This document shows positions 10,501 to 20,700 of a stretch of DNA of 64,000 nucleotides, in pieces; position 1 is the first letter of the stretch; every line of letters starts with the position of its first letter. The DNA lies in assembly GCF_004328705.1 (NCBI RefSeq), contig NZ_CP035319.1, forward strand, positions 3,472,001 through 3,536,000, in the 5' to 3' direction. The translations under genes were made by a program, and so were the position numbers. Under the pieces are notes generated by a model. That model saw only the letters and a list, made by a program, of their open reading frames with translations, ran no database searches and was not told the DNA's origin. This stretch comes from Rhodococcus sp. ABRD24 (GTDB lineage Bacteria > Actinomycetota > Actinomycetes > Mycobacteriales > Mycobacteriaceae).

Positions 10501-13500
10501 GGCGTGGTGTTGACGGGTCGGTTGTCGTTGGCGTCGCAGCCGTGGTTGGTCGATCACGCGGTTGGTGGGGTGGTGTTGTTCCCGGGTACCGGGTTCGTGG
10601 AGTTGGTGTTGCGGGCCGGGGAGGAGGTCGGGTGCCCGGTGGTGCGGGACCTGACATTGATGACTCCGCTGATCTTGGCGGGTGAGACTGCGCGGCAGGT
10701 GCAGGTCGTGGTCGACGACGCCGATGACCAGGAGCAGGGTGTTCGGCGGGTGGTGGTGTATTCCCGTGCTGCCGGGGACCCGCAGGCGGGGTGGGTCACT
10801 CATGCTGAGGGGGTGCTCGAGCGGCAGGGTGTCGATTTCGCGAATTCGGTTGCCGCCGAAGCGCTGTTGGAGGGATTGACGGTGTGGCCGCCGCGTGGCG
10901 CGGTGGCGGTGGCAGTGCACGATCTGTATTCGGTGTTGGCCGGACTCGGATATGACTACGGTCCGACTTTCCAGGGGTTGCGGTCATTGTGGCATCGTGG
11001 TGAGGAGTTGTTCGTCGAAGCGGCGCTGCCCGAAACAGTCGCCGATGCATCGCGATACGGACTGCATCCGGTGTTGTTGGATTCGGTGCTGCATGCCGCG
11101 GTGATGGCCGACGCCGGTGCCGGTGGCGAGGTGATGTTGCCGTTCGCGTGGTCGGAGGTGTCGCTGCATGCGGTCGGCGCGTCGATGGTGCGGGCCCGGA
11201 TCTCGCCGAACGATTCCGGTACCGGCGCGGTGGCGATCGAGGTTGCCGACCCTGCCGGGCGCCCGGTGTTGACGGCTGGGTCGTTGACCTTGCGGCCGGT
11301 GTCGCCGGGACAATTGGGTGCCGCGGGCACGCGTGAGCGGTTGTGCGCGGTGCAGTGGGCACCAGCGCCGACGCCGATCCCGGGGTCGGTACCGGAGTCT
11401 CGGGTGTTCACCACGGTCGAGGGATTTTTGGCGTGGGCGCGCGACGAAACTGCATCGGTGCCTCCGGTGGTGGTGTTGGACCGGCGCGAGACCTGTGACA
11501 CCGGTGTCGATGTGCCGGGGCGGGTGCATCGGGCGGTCGCCGACACCTTGGTCGGGTTGCAGGCCTGGCTGGGTGAGTCGCGGTTCGCTGCGAGTGTGTT
11601 GGTGGTGTGGACCTGTGGGGCGGTTGCGCGCGAGGGTGAGCCGGTCACCGATCTGGCGGGTGCCGCGGTGTGGGGGTTGGTGCGTTCGGCGCAGTCGGAG
11701 GACCCGGGCCGGGTCGTGCTCGTCGACACCGATCATCCCAACGGCCTTTCCGCTGATACCGATCCCGAGAACGGGGTCAGCTCGGTCGCCGCGGACTCGT
11801 CGATGCTGGGGGTGGATCTGACCGAAGTGCTGGCTTGTGGTGAACCCCAGGTGATGGTTCGCGGCGGGGTGCTGCACCTTGCCCGACTTACCCGGCTGAC
11901 CGATTCGCTGGGTATGGTTGTGCCGGAGTCGGTCTCGTGGCGACTGGAAGCCGGTGACGACACTGTTGATGGGCTCAGTCTGAACGCGTGCCGTGCTGCG
12001 GATCAACAATTGGGGGACGGGCAGGTCCGTGTTGCGGTGCGGGCCGGTGGCCTGAACTTCAGAGACGTTCTCATCTGCCTGGGTGCGGTGGACGTGGGGA
12101 ACACCGCGATGGGCATGGAAGTTTCCGGGGTGGTCGTCGAGGTCGGCCCGGGGGTAAAGGGCTTCGCCCTCGGAGACCGGGTGATGGGGCTGATCACGGA
12201 TGGTCTGGGTCCTCTTGTGGTGACGGATCAGCGATTGATGGTCCACATGCCCGAGGGGTGGTCGTTCGTCGATGCGGCCACGGTTCCGATTGTCTTTCTC
12301 ACCGCCTATTACGGGCTCCGGGATTTGGCTCGGGCCCAGCCGGGAGAGACCTTGCTGGTGCACGCGGCTGCCGGCGGGGTGGGTATGGCGGCTACCCAGC
12401 TGGCCCGATACTGGGGAATCGAGGTGTACGGGACCGCGAGCCAGGGTAAGTGGGACACCTTGGCTTCCATGGGGTTCGATGAGCAGCACATCGGTGATTC
12501 CCGGTCTCTGCAGTTCGGGGAACAGTTCATGACGGCCACGGGTGGTCGTGGTGTGGACATCGTCTTGGACTCGCTGGCCGGGGAATTCGTCGACACGTCT
12601 TTGCGGCTGCTGCCGCGCGGTGGTCGTTTCTTGGAGATGGGCAAAACCGACATACGCGATAGCGGAGACATTGCCGCTCGCTATCCTGGAGTGCACTACC
12701 GTGCGTTCGACCTATGGGATGCCGGACCGGACCGGATCGCGGAGATGCTGGCCGATCTCAAGGCGATGTTCGACAGGGAAGTGATCGTTCCGCTACCCGT
12801 CAGGACATATGACATTCGGCGCGCGCGCGATGCGTTCCGATACTTCAGTCAGGCACGTCATATCGGCAAGATCGCCTTGTCCATCCCGGCGGGTTCCGGT
12901 GGTGTGGATTCGGGTGTGGTTTCGGCGGTGTCGGCGGGCACTGTGTTGATCACCGGTGGTACCGGTGGGTTGGGGTCGATGCTGGCGCGGCATCTGGTGA
13001 CCGAGTATGGGGTGCGGTCGTTGGTGTTGGCCAGTCGTCGTGGCCTGGCGGCGTCGGGGGCGGAGGACTTGGTCACGGAGTTGACCGGGTTGGGCGCCCG
13101 GGTGCGGGTGTTGGCGTGTGATGTATCCGATCGCGGTGAGGTCGTGGAGTTGTTGGCCGCGGTAGCCGAGGATGCACCGTTGACCGGTGTGGTGCATACC
13201 GCGGGTGTGCTCGATGACGGTGTGGTGGTGTCGTTGACCCCGGAGCGGGCCGATGCGGTGTTGGCGGCCAAGGCGGATGCGGCGTGGCATCTGCATGAGT
13301 TGACTCGCGACTTGGATCCGGCACTGTTCGTGTTGTACTCCTCGGTTGCGGGTGTGTTGGGCACTGCGGGTCAGGGCAACTATGCGGCTGCGAATGCGTT
13401 CCTGGACGGGTTGGCCGAGTGTCGCCGTGGCGAGGGTCGGACGGCGGTGTCGATCGCGTGGGGTTTGTGGGCTGCGGGCACGGCGATGACCGGGCATCTC

Positions 13501-14235
13501 GGCGAGGCCGACACCACACGTCTGGGTCGGGGTGGAGTGGTCGCGATGTCGGACGAGGAGGGTTTGGCATTGTTCGACGCCGCTGTGGCGCAACATCGCG
13601 CGGGTGTGGTCGCTGCTCGCGTGGACACGGCTTCGTTGGCTGCCGGTGCACGCGCGGGGACTCTGGCTCCGTTGCTCGAGGGCTTGCTGCCGGAGGGCCG
13701 CCGCGTCACGGGAATTGTGGCGGGCCTGCGTCAGCGGCTGGCGGGATTGACCGGCGCAGAGCGAGAGGCATTGGTTCTGGATACAGTTCGCGGTCAGGTC
13801 GCGGCCGTGTTGGGTCACGACAGCGGTGTGGTCATCGATGCCGGCCGCAATTTCCGGGACCTGGGTTTCGACTCGCTTACCGCGGTCGAGACACGCAACC
13901 GGTTGAACTCCGTCACCGGGTTGCGGTTGCCCGCGACGCTGGTCTTCGACTATCCGACACCGGACGCGGTGACCGCGCACATCCTTAGTCAGCTCACCGA
14001 CACCGAAATCTCGGACAGTGGAATCTCCGACTCCTTGTCGCGCCTAGAAAAAGAGGTGATAGAGATGGTTGACGGCAAGACAATGACCAATGAATTCTAC
14101 TCGAGGTTGTTGGATTTGACCCGAATTGCCAGTCGGGCGAACGAAGAGCGGGGTACATCGCCGTCGGAGGACGTCATGGCCATGAGTGACCAAAAATTGC
14201 TGGATCTGCTAGAGGACGAATTCGGCATTTCGTAG
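4540..14235 (+). CDS. PKS1: modular type I polyketide synthase, loading module plus fully reducing module (3231 aa)
   Basis: Start ATG 4540 follows AGGGG at good spacing; ATG 4618 is an alternative. Approximate domain order: loading KS 30-457, AT 555-847, ACP 944-1034 (Ser994); then KS 1054-1477, AT 1598-1892, DH 1971-2264, KR structural half 2268-2461, ER 2468-2781, KR 2798-3031, ACP 3061-3154 (Ser3112) and a C-terminal docking tail ending [10 protein letters not shown]. The loading KS reads DTSASSSL, with Ala202 where the Cys should be; the second KS has Cys1222 (DTACSAGL). Both ATs have GHSQGE and YASH, which predicts methylmalonyl-CoA. DH keeps His2006 and the Asp of [10 protein letters not shown] has [13 protein letters not shown] has the LDD motif of B-type ketoreductases and Y-x3-N. 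There is no thioesterase, so the chain should pass on through the docking tail, presumably to PKS2. Product: a methyl-branched fully reduced diketide (inference). Confidence 0.95.
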   Translation: MTRLYPGRAELLNDEPEWTQPSDGQVMSQPIAIVGTGCRFPGGVESSEDLWQLVFDGRDGFSDFPTDRGWDLEHLYDPEPGVPGKSYVRVGGFLHQSSDFDAQFFGISPREALAMDPQQRVLLETAWEALESAGIDPSALRGSDTGVYCGVMHNDYGVGAGGEVPVDVEGYRLTGGSSSVVSGRVSYVLGLEGPAVSVDTSASSSLVALHLAVQALRSGECSLALAGGVTVMSTPGTFVEFSRQRGLAPDGRCKPFADAADGTAWGEGSGVLVLERLSDAQRNGHRVLAVVRGSAVNQDGASNGLTAPNGPSQQRVIRRALANAGVSAAEVDVVEAHGTGTRVGDPIEAHALLATYGQRDRDREPLWLGSIKSNIGHTQAAAGMAGVIKMVQALRHGLLPKTLNVDAPSSRVDWTSGHVGLLTEARDWPQSDRPRRAAVSGFGVSGTNAHVILEQAPESVTDVGARGGGPVAWVVSARTDEALAGQAARLSRYLIERPDVDAVDVAATLAGRSRFDHRAVIVGGDRAALSGGLDAVVHGVPGDGVVSGTARAHGKTVLVFPGQGAQWLGMGRELSARFPVFAQKMAECDRVFAPLVEWSLLDVLATDDEGWLEHVEIVQPVLFAVMVSLAELWRSVGVEPDAVVGHSQGEIAAAHVAGGLSLEDAARIVIRRSAALAVLAGQGAMVSVFASRERVEELLERFDGLTVAAVNGPGSTVVSGDVGQAESFLTECERRDVRARRIAVDYASHSPQVEQLRDQLLEVLGDIQPCSQGSAGSEGSSGVVFYSTVTGTILDPTELDARYWFRNLRDTVCFEQAVQALRGDGYTVFVEASPHPLLVVDIEQICEALASDDGRDPVIVGSLQRDQDSVLAFTRSMAHLDVVGAGVVWDAVLGCRGRRVELPAYAFQRRRYWLGSSGVGDAVSSGLSEAGNPGAHRGPGTVVGLRQRLAGLTDAEQKALVLDTVRDQVAAVLGHDNGAAIDAGCSFRDLGFDSLTAVETRNRLNTFTGLRLPVTLVFDYPTPDAVTAQILTQLIDTDVAAASESASVVSLSSSEPVAIVGVGCRLPGGVNSAEELWQLVVDGRDVIAGFPADRGWDGVFDPEPGVAGKSYTNEGGFLYDAAEFDADFFGISPREAIGMDPQQRILLETVWEALEHAGIRPATLRGSDTGVYVGVIDQSYGAAGSDGVGDNAFTGVTASVVSGRVSYVLGLEGPAVSVDTACSAGLVALHQAVAALRSGECSLALAGGVTVMTTPGTFVEFSRQRGLAPDGRCKPFADAADGTAFGEGSGVLVLERLSDAQRNGHRVLAVVRGSAVNQDGASNGLTAPNGPSQQRVIRRALANAGVSAAEVDVVEAHGTGTRLGDPIEAQALLATYGQDRPEDRPVWLGSVKSNIGHTQAAAGVAGVIKMVQAMRHGVLPKTLHVDSPSSHVDWDAGRVALLTEQRDWPEAGRPRRAAVSAFGISGTNAHVILEQAPVSEQAPRPQTPESETDPVTEPVTDPATGVGGDGSVPVAWVVSARTDEALAGQAARLSRYLIERPDVDAVDVAATLAGRSRFDHRAVIVGGDRAALSGGLDAVVHGVPGDGVVSGTARAHGKTVLVFPGQGAQWLGMGRELSARFPVFAQKMAECDRVFAPLVEWSLLDVLATDDEGWLEHVEIVQPVLFAVMVSLAELWRSVGVEPDAVVGHSQGEIAAAHVAGGLSLEDAARIVIRRSAALAVLAGQGAMVSVFASRERVEELLERFDGLTVAAVNGPGSTVVSGDVGQAESFLTECERRDVRARRIAVDYASHSPQVEQLRDQLLEVLGDIQPCSQGSAGSEGSSGVVFYSTVTGTILDPTELDARYWFRNLRDTVCFEETVQALRRDGYSVFVEASPHPLLTVDIEQACDTEVSDSPSPVIVGSLLRGEDCAVAFTRSMAQLEVSGVGVVWEAMLPGRGRRIELPTYAFQRRHYWLTSTGTGDAVSLGLAGAGHPLLGAVMASAGSGGVVLTGRLSLASQPWLVDHAVGGVVLFPGTGFVELVLRAGEEVGCPVVRDLTLMTPLILAGETARQVQVVVDDADDQEQGVRRVVVYSRAAGDPQAGWVTHAEGVLERQGVDFANSVAAEALLEGLTVWPPRGAVAVAVHDLYSVLAGLGYDYGPTFQGLRSLWHRGEELFVEAALPETVADASRYGLHPVLLDSVLHAAVMADAGAGGEVMLPFAWSEVSLHAVGASMVRARISPNDSGTGAVAIEVADPAGRPVLTAGSLTLRPVSPGQLGAAGTRERLCAVQWAPAPTPIPGSVPESRVFTTVEGFLAWARDETASVPPVVVLDRRETCDTGVDVPGRVHRAVADTLVGLQAWLGESRFAASVLVVWTCGAVAREGEPVTDLAGAAVWGLVRSAQSEDPGRVVLVDTDHPNGLSADTDPENGVSSVAADSSMLGVDLTEVLACGEPQVMVRGGVLHLARLTRLTDSLGMVVPESVSWRLEAGDDTVDGLSLNACRAADQQLGDGQVRVAVRAGGLNFRDVLICLGAVDVGNTAMGMEVSGVVVEVGPGVKGFALGDRVMGLITDGLGPLVVTDQRLMVHMPEGWSFVDAATVPIVFLTAYYGLRDLARAQPGETLLVHAAAGGVGMAATQLARYWGIEVYGTASQGKWDTLASMGFDEQHIGDSRSLQFGEQFMTATGGRGVDIVLDSLAGEFVDTSLRLLPRGGRFLEMGKTDIRDSGDIAARYPGVHYRAFDLWDAGPDRIAEMLADLKAMFDREVIVPLPVRTYDIRRARDAFRYFSQARHIGKIALSIPAGSGGVDSGVVSAVSAGTVLITGGTGGLGSMLARHLVTEYGVRSLVLASRRGLAASGAEDLVTELTGLGARVRVLACDVSDRGEVVELLAAVAEDAPLTGVVHTAGVLDDGVVVSLTPERADAVLAAKADAAWHLHELTRDLDPALFVLYSSVAGVLGTAGQGNYAAANAFLDGLAECRRGEGRTAVSIAWGLWAAGTAMTGHLGEADTTRLGRGGVVAMSDEEGLALFDAAVAQHRAGVVAARVDTASLAAGARAGTLAPLLEGLLPEGRRVTGIVAGLRQRLAGLTGAEREALVLDTVRGQVAAVLGHDSGVVIDAGRNFRDLGFDSLTAVETRNRLNSVTGLRLPATLVFDYPTPDAVTAHILSQLTDTEISDSGISDSLSRLEKEVIEMVDGKTMTNEFYSRLLDLTRIASRANEERGTSPSEDVMAMSDQKLLDLLEDEFGIS
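5947..6984 (+). repeat. 1,038-bp perfect direct repeat, copy A (loading AT)
   Basis: This segment, covering the linker and nearly all of the loading AT, is identical base for base to 9076-10113, offset 3,129 bp. The shadow translations in the other frames are also identical, so third positions have not diverged. This indicates very recent duplication or gene conversion within PKS1. Confidence 0.9.
8134..8937 (+). repeat. KS inverted repeat, left copy (PKS1 module 1)
   Basis: About 800 bp of the module-1 KS is nearly identical to the reverse complement of 22685-23489 in PKS2. In the lines compared I found only scattered single-base changes, plus a three-base change turning CSAG into CSSG next to the active Cys. 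Limits are approximate. The copies face each other across 14 kb. Confidence 0.85.
9076..10113 (+). repeat. 1,038-bp perfect direct repeat, copy B (extension AT)
   Basis: Second copy of the repeat at 5947-6984. Identity begins at the VAWVVSART linker and breaks just after DTVCFE, where the loading copy continues with Gln and this one with Glu. Confidence 0.9.
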
Positions 14236-14369
14236 CTCGGGGAACCTGCTGATGGAGAACGGGCGGTCCAGGTTTTGGAGCCTATCCGAGCAGCGAGTCG
14301 AATCGGATTTTGGGTAACTGATCGAATTCTTTGGTGGCGTAGAAGAAGTCAGCGAACACCGTTTCATGT

Positions 14370-14640
14370 TCCAGAGGATCTGTTCGCGGGACGTGCGGAC
14401 CAGTGCTGGGCGGACCGGGGTGTTGGGACAACGCCGCCGCCGAGTCGTTCTTCACGACCTCGAAGAACAAGATGTATTGCCCGGTAGGCGTTCGACACCA
14501 GAGGTCGGGCACGGTTCGCCGTCGCCGAGTACATCGCGGTGTTTTCGACCGGAAGCGTCTGCACTCGACGCTGGGCTACCGCACCCCCGTCGAAGCGCTC
14601 GCGGAGTATCGAAGCGCAGCAACAGCTGCCCGAGACCACC
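14370..14640 (+). pseudogene. IS3-family OrfB transposase, C-terminal remnant with frameshifts
   Basis: The end of an IS3-type OrfB can be pieced together across frames: VRTSAGRTG, then CWDNAAAESFF (holding the last catalytic Glu of the DDE triad), then RARFAVAEYIAVF, then RKRLHSTLGYRTPVEALAEYR. At least three frame changes separate these blocks, so the gene is dead. It lies 130 bp past the end of PKS1, inside the polyketide island. On the minus strand, 14282-14400 holds a short frame ending EFDQLPKIRFDSLLG that may be the tail of another disrupted gene; I cannot name it. Confidence 0.85.
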
Positions 14641-15034
14641 GAACCGGCGTCCACTACTCTGACGCTCCACCCCGGGCCGCAGAGCTGTATCGGCCGTCAG
14701 TTCGTGTCCCGCGAAACCAGGCTGATGATCGCCCACATTCTGAACGTTTAGGGAGCCACAGGCTTGGCTGGAAGAACCCGAGTCCAGAGGAATTTTTGCG
14801 CAAATCTTTTCTTTTTCGGATGATTCCTGCGCTGACCACCCTTTGTCCGGATATTCTGTAGCAGACCCTTGCTGCGGTAGCGACAGCTATTTCTGATTGG
14901 GCAACGGACTTGCTACCAATCGGGTGGACACCGTCAATTCTGGATTGGGGGACCGTGGGCTCGAGTAGGTGGGGGCTTCCGGGAGTCTGCGACATCAAGG
15001 ATCGATCACCAACAACCAGAATGAAGGAGATCAT
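14641..15034. other. Upstream region of the secreted-protein gene
   Basis: 394 bp between the IS3 remnant and the next gene. No coding frame can be supported. It should hold the promoter of the secreted protein; a strong AAGGAG ribosome site is at 15023-15028. No operator or terminator is evident. Confidence 0.4.
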
Positions 15035-15757
15035 ATGTCCAAGATCAACCGGAAGCTGCCCATCGCGCTCTGCGCGGTGGCAGCGTCCGCCGGAATCGCC
15101 CTGGGGGTCACGCCGGCAGCTTCGGCAACTGTCGGATCGACCTACACGGCGTTTTCCATCTCGTGTGTTGGAACTGCGATGGGGCTCTCGCAGAGCCAGG
15201 CGCAGTCGTATGGAGCGACCGTGGACCATCAGGTTTCTGGTTCCAACCAGTCGTTCGCAATCTCGTTCGACTCGCAAACGGTGCCATCCACGGCCCTCGG
15301 TTACAAGGTGAGTGGACTCTCGAATACCAAGATCCGCGTCCAGATCGACGGCAGCACATACGTTTCACACTCGTTGTCGGGTGGATCGGGCTACTCCGGG
15401 ACGGCCACCGCGACCAAGACGACGAGTACTCCGACGGGCAGCGCCATCATCGAGATTGCAATCCCCAACATACCCGCGGGTGTGACAGTTACGCTGCCGA
15501 CCTTGACCGTTGTCCAGGGGTCCACTGTCGCGCCGAAGTTCTCCACCGGTAACGGAGGCAACGGCATTGCCGCGACCCAGAACGAGGGGAAGTACGGCTA
15601 TGGTGCGGGCAACTTCTTCACCTTCGATTCGATTGTCACCGTTCCCCTCATCGGTACGGTGACCGCGCCGACAACCTGCCTGCCGACCAACGTCCAGTTT
15701 CCGAGTGTCGGGGCGTTTCCCATACTGAACGCCGGTGCTGGAGTCCTGCACTCCTGA
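15035..15757 (+). CDS. Secreted protein of unknown function (240 aa)
   Basis: ATG 15035 follows AAGGAG with ideal spacing. The first ~32 residues are a clear Sec signal peptide: Lys/Arg start, a hydrophobic core ALCAVAASAGIALG, and an Ala-x-Ala cut near ASA. The mature part is about 208 residues, rich in Ser, Thr, Gly and Val with alternating beta-strand character, low in charge, and has two Cys residues (one shortly after the signal, one near residue 220) that could form a disulfide. No catalytic motif or known domain is recognised; it could be a beta-sandwich surface protein. It stands alone between the two PKS genes, and whether it belongs to the polyketide pathway is unknown. Confidence 0.8.
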   Translation: MSKINRKLPIALCAVAASAGIALGVTPAASATVGSTYTAFSISCVGTAMGLSQSQAQSYGATVDHQVSGSNQSFAISFDSQTVPSTALGYKVSGLSNTKIRVQIDGSTYVSHSLSGGSGYSGTATATKTTSTPTGSAIIEIAIPNIPAGVTVTLPTLTVVQGSTVAPKFSTGNGGNGIAATQNEGKYGYGAGNFFTFDSIVTVPLIGTVTAPTTCLPTNVQFPSVGAFPILNAGAGVLHS

Positions 15758-16189
15758 AACAGCGAAAGTGCTCGGATTCCGATGGGTCCGAAGATCGAAG
15801 CGGACAGAATGTCTGGGCGCGCGATCCAGTAGTTTTCGGATCCCTCGCCTGTCGGGCATCCACTGGACCGTGGAAGGGGGGTGCGGCACGAATCGCGCCC
15901 GCACCTCCCTGCCATCCACCAATCCTCGTAGAAACCCCATTGCCATGATTATTCGTCGTCGACAGAACTAGGGTGTATATCCCGTTTCGTGATCGCTCCA
16001 AGCAAGGTGAACAGTGGCGAGAGGGTCATGCTCGCGCGGTAGACGAGTGCGAGTTTGTTGTAACGGGTACATCGAAGGCTTCCGCAACCGCCGCTGTCGA
16101 CGATAGGGGTTGTGATTGAAAATGGCTGTCCTGTAATGATATTCGTGTTTCCGAACTTCGGCACAAGCCTGGCGACGGCGCGCCGAGGA
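15758..16189. other. 432-bp intergenic region, no gene seen
   Basis: Convergent spacer between the secreted-protein gene and the flavin monooxygenase gene. No recognisable protein, RNA or strong hairpin is present. Confidence 0.4.
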
Positions 16190-17764
16190 CTACTCGACGC
16201 GCCCCGATTGCTGATCATGGTCCACGCGTCGGCCCGGAATCTGATTCTCCGCGTCGAAGTTGTAGTCAGTGAATGGGAAATGTCTTCCACGCCAACGCGT
16301 TTCGAGGGCGCCAGCGGGACGGAAGTACGGCGTGTCGCCGTGCGAGTTGAGGTAGTAGGTTGGAACACCCTGCGTCCCGACGTAGTGTCGAAGGACCTGA
16401 CCACGCTTGCAGATCTCGGCATGGTAAGTGGCGTGCGCCTCTTCGCTCACCTCGACAGTCGACGCCTGCCGGCGCCGCGCCTCCGCTATCGCTCGAATAG
16501 CGTGTGATGCAGTTGTTTCCACCATCCCGTGCCATCCGATATCGGACAACGAGTACGGTCCGACCAGCATCCAGCGGTTCGGCAGGCCGGCAATGGCTAC
16601 ACCCTCGTAGGCCTGTACGCCATTGGTGTGAAAGAACTGACCGAGATCGAATCCGTCCCGCCCGACAACGGTGCCTTCGGTGTAGCTTTCCGGCTCGGTG
16701 TGCATCTCGTAGCCGGTTGCCAGCACGATGATGTCGTATGGATGATCGGCGCCATCGCTGGTCCGGATGCCCTGCTCGATGAACCGCTCAATGTCGTCGG
16801 TGACCAGGCGAACATTGTCGCGATTGAACACCGCCGGATATCCGGTTGACAGGGCGAGTCGTTTCGCCATGGGTCCATAGCTGGGTGTCAATGCGGCCGC
16901 CGTTTCGGGGTCGTCAATGACTCGTCGGAGATACGCTCGGTAAGCCCGTTTGGTGAGGGAATCGAATGCGGCCATCAACGGTTTCGCCACTGCCAAAGGC
17001 AAATACGTAGCCAGTCTCGCGATGGGTTCCAACCCCAGCAATATCATCCCGGACTGGGCCGCTGCCACGCCTGGCACCCGCAAGGCGGCTTGGAGCCAGC
17101 GCGGGATCGAGAAGTTGGGTTTGGGTAAGCACCACGCAGGCGTCCGCTGGTAGACATCAAGATGACCGACCTCAGGCGCGATCGCGGGCGTTATTTGCAC
17201 GGAACTCGCGCCGGTACCGACCACAGCCACGCGCTTACCCGTCATGTCGAGTGCATGGTCCCAGGTGGCCGGGCTTTGCACGCTACCGGCAAAGTCATCG
17301 AGCCCCTTTATGCCACGATCGACCTTGGGTCGCAGAAAGGCACCGACTGCGCTGATCACGAACCTGGTCGTAATGATCTCGTTGTCAGCGGTGTGCAACG
17401 CCCATCGGTGGTGTTTCTCGTCCCAGACTTCGCGAACGACCTCGGTGTGGAACCGTAGATGCCGATAGAGACCGTAGCGGCGGGCGACGTCCTGGTGATA
17501 TGCCTGAACCTCGGCACCTGTGGGGAACGCCGTTGGCCAATCGGCCTTGCGGGCGAACGAGTACTGGTAAATGAGCGCGGGTACGTCCACGCTGATCCCC
17601 GGGTAGGTGTTTTCGCGCCAACTGCCGCCGACCTCGCCCGCGCGTTCCAGGATGGTGAACTCTTCGATCCCCGCGCGCTTGAGCAGCGCACCCGCTGCGA
17701 TGCCGCCGGGACCCGCCCCGATCACCACGATCTCGTGATCTGGTTCCGATGTCGTAGTGCTCAT
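16190..17764 (-). CDS. FAD/NADPH monooxygenase, Baeyer-Villiger type with degenerate fingerprint (524 aa)
   Basis: Two Rossmann motifs, GAGPGG at 16-21 (FAD) and GTGASS at 183-188 (NADPH), with the GGSWRENTYPG active-site segment at 46-56, place this among class B flavin monooxygenases close to Baeyer-Villiger enzymes and 4-hydroxyacetophenone monooxygenase. The BVMO fingerprint FxGxxxHxxxW(P/D) lies at 158-169 but the His is replaced by Ser164. Its ATG is 10 bp past the PKS2 stop and its GAGGGAG ribosome site overlaps that stop, so it is translated from the PKS2 transcript. It most likely oxygenates the polyketide or a derivative; whether as BVMO, N- or C-oxygenase is open. Confidence 0.88.
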   Translation of the reverse strand: MSTTTSEPDHEIVVIGAGPGGIAAGALLKRAGIEEFTILERAGEVGGSWRENTYPGISVDVPALIYQYSFARKADWPTAFPTGAEVQAYHQDVARRYGLYRHLRFHTEVVREVWDEKHHRWALHTADNEIITTRFVISAVGAFLRPKVDRGIKGLDDFAGSVQSPATWDHALDMTGKRVAVVGTGASSVQITPAIAPEVGHLDVYQRTPAWCLPKPNFSIPRWLQAALRVPGVAAAQSGMILLGLEPIARLATYLPLAVAKPLMAAFDSLTKRAYRAYLRRVIDDPETAAALTPSYGPMAKRLALSTGYPAVFNRDNVRLVTDDIERFIEQGIRTSDGADHPYDIIVLATGYEMHTEPESYTEGTVVGRDGFDLGQFFHTNGVQAYEGVAIAGLPNRWMLVGPYSLSDIGWHGMVETTASHAIRAIAEARRRQASTVEVSEEAHATYHAEICKRGQVLRHYVGTQGVPTYYLNSHGDTPYFRPAGALETRWRGRHFPFTDYNFDAENQIPGRRVDHDQQSGRVE

Positions 17765-17774
17765 GGAGTCTCCC

Positions 17775-20700
17775 TCACTGAATTGGTCGGATTCCGGCGC
17801 TCAGCTGCGTGAGCCATTGGTCCATGAGCCGTGCCGTCACTCGGGCCTCGGCGCCGGATAGAGCAGCGTGATCCGCATCAACGGCCCGGACCGTCTGCGC
17901 GGTCGACCACTCTTCGATCGGCACCTCATCGAGCCCCTGATGCACAGGCGACGATCGCGTGAACGCGACGAAGAGCGTCGCGCAGTCAAGAGGCTTGTGT
18001 TCGATCTGCATCGCCAGGTCGAACCACCAACCGAATGCAGTCAATCGTGCGGTGGTCAGGCCGGCGACGTCGGGCATCGTCGTGTCCATCTCGAGCATGT
18101 GGTCCCCACGGCCGTTCAGTTGGCGTTCATTCGCCTCGTGGGCGATATGGCCGTCAAGGATGACCAGACCCTGCAGCTGGGTATCTCCTTGTTCCAACAG
18201 CCGAGCCGCTACCGCGTGGGCGATGTTTCCTCCAACCGCGTAACCGCCCAGGACGAATTCGTCCTGGCCCACCGTATCGAGGACCGTCTTGACGATGCTG
18301 TCGATAGCGGCGTCGAGCGAGGTCGGGAGCGGCTCATCCGGTTCGTATCCCGACAGCGGGATGGCAGAGACGCGGCGATGGTCGCCCAGATGGGCGGCAA
18401 GCTGCGTGTACTGAACGGATCCGCCGAGGACTTCCGGGGCATTGATGAATACCAAGTGCGGCATGACATCGCCGCCACTGATTCCGATGGCGGCCGGCAT
18501 TCTCCCGCTGGAGTGGTCGAACCGTGGACGGAGTTTCGCTGCTGCTCGCAGGAACGCCAAACCCTGTGTGAACTTGTTGTCTGCGATCGCTTGCCGGATG
18601 AGACCGACCAAAGTCCCTTCGGGAGCGGCGGGTTCCGCCGCCCGAACCTCGGTGGATTCGTGAACCGCATCCGACGGCCGCATCTGTGCTGCCACGGTCT
18701 CCCCATGGGATCCGAGTAGTTCGTCCAGAATGTGTCGGGCGAGGGTGGCCGGTGTGGGATGGTCGAAGATCAGGGTCGCGGGCAGTCGCAGTCCCGTGAT
18801 CGTGTTGAGTCGGTTGCGGGCCTCGACCGCGGCCAGCGAATCAAAGCCCAACTCCCGGAAGTGGCGAGCGGGATCGATCGCGTCGCGACCATCATGGCCG
18901 AGCACAACCGCCATCTGGTCTCGCACCACGCCCAGTAGCATCGGCAGTCGCTCGGCATCCGCCAGCGCTGAAACCCGCTCTCGCAGAACGGCCTCACGCG
19001 CCCGCGACTGCTCCGGCATCGGGCGACGCCGTGCACTCGATACCAATCCCCGCAGCAGCGGGATCAACGTCCCAGCCCTGACCTGCGCATCCAGTGCAAC
19101 GTGATCCAGCGGTGCGGCAACCACTGCGGCACGGCCCGCAACGAGCGCAGCATCGAACATTGCCAGACCTTGCTCGGTCGAGATAGGTGACAGCCCGACA
19201 CGACCCAACCGAGCGGTGTCGGTATCGGCCAGATGCCCGGTCATCCCGGTGTTGGAAGCCCAAAACCCCCACGCGATCGAAGTCGCGGCCAGCCCACTTG
19301 CGCGCCGATGCTCGGCGAACCCATCCAGGAACACATTCGCGGCTGCGTAGTTGCCCTGCCCTGCATTGCCCAGCACACCCGCCGCCGACGAGTAGAGCGC
19401 GAACATCCCCAAATCCATACGGCTCGTGGCCTCGTGCAGATACCAGGCGGCATCAGCCTTCGCTGCCAGCACCTTGTCCATCCGGTCCGGTGTCAGCGAT
19501 GCGATCACACCGTCGTCGAGAACACCGGCCGCATGCACCACACCCGTCAACGGAAACTGCTCAGGCACCGCCGCCAACAACTCGGCCACCCCCTCGCGAG
19601 TCGCGACATCGCAAGCCACAATCCGCACCAGTGCACCCAGCTCGCCCAACTCCGTCACCAACTGAGACGCTCCCGGCGCAGCCGCACCACGACGACTTCC
19701 CAACACCAGCGACTGCACCCCATGGTTGGCCACCAGATGCCGCGCCAACGCCGCACCCAAACCACCCGTACCGCCGGTTACGAGCACCGTCCCAGCCGAC
19801 ACCACACCACCCGCGCCCGATACCGGCCGTGGCAAGTCGACGGGCACCGGGCGGATGGTCTTCCCGGTATCCCGCGCGGCCGGAACGGGTAGCCGGGTCA
19901 ATCGGGCTACGTGCACGACACCGGCACGGATCACAACCTGGGGCTCACCCGAAACGATCACCGCTGCCAGCCCTTCGGCAGTCAGCTCGTCAGTGTCGGT
20001 GTCGACCAGCACGATACGACCCGGAGCCTCCGACTGAGCTGAACGCACCAGACCCCAGACCGCGGATCCGGCCAAATCAGTGACATCGTGCCCAGCCTGG
20101 CCGACCGCACCATGAGTGACCACAACCAGGGTGCTCGCCGCACACCGCACCCCACCCAGCCAGACCTGCAACACCCGCAACATCTCATGGGTCGAATCGC
20201 GGACACGTCTCGGCACATCCTGGTCTTCACCGGCAACGACTGCACCACGATCGAATACGACTACCGCAGGAACGGTCACGTCCTGGTTCTGCACCCGGCT
20301 ACCGAAAACCTCGCCATCGACGAAGGTTTCGGCATCGACCTGCGAGATAACCTGCGCCGCTAGGGGCGTCCACTGCACTCCATGCAACCCGTTCTGTACC
20401 GAGACGGAGTCCAGCTGTGCGGAAGACACCTCCTGCACAGTCAAGGACCGCGTTGTGAGCACCGTCCGGCCAACCGCATCGGCGACCTGGATCGATACTG
20501 CATCGATATCGCCAGGTACTGGGGTGATACGCGCCCGCAGCAGCGAGGCTCCGGTCGCGTGCAAAGTCACCCCCTGCCAGCAGAATGGCAACCTCACTCG
20601 TCCGGGATTGGGATCGACGTCGACGAGCTGTCCGTGCAACATCGACTCGAGCAAGGCCGGATGTACCCCGAACCGCGAGACATCGGTCATCGACTCAGGC

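Noticed and set aside
7639..10920. 1093-codon open frame antisense to PKS1
   Set aside because: It mirrors the KS and AT coding frame, is extremely rich in Arg, His and Pro, and has no protein character. Long antisense frames are expected opposite GC-rich genes.
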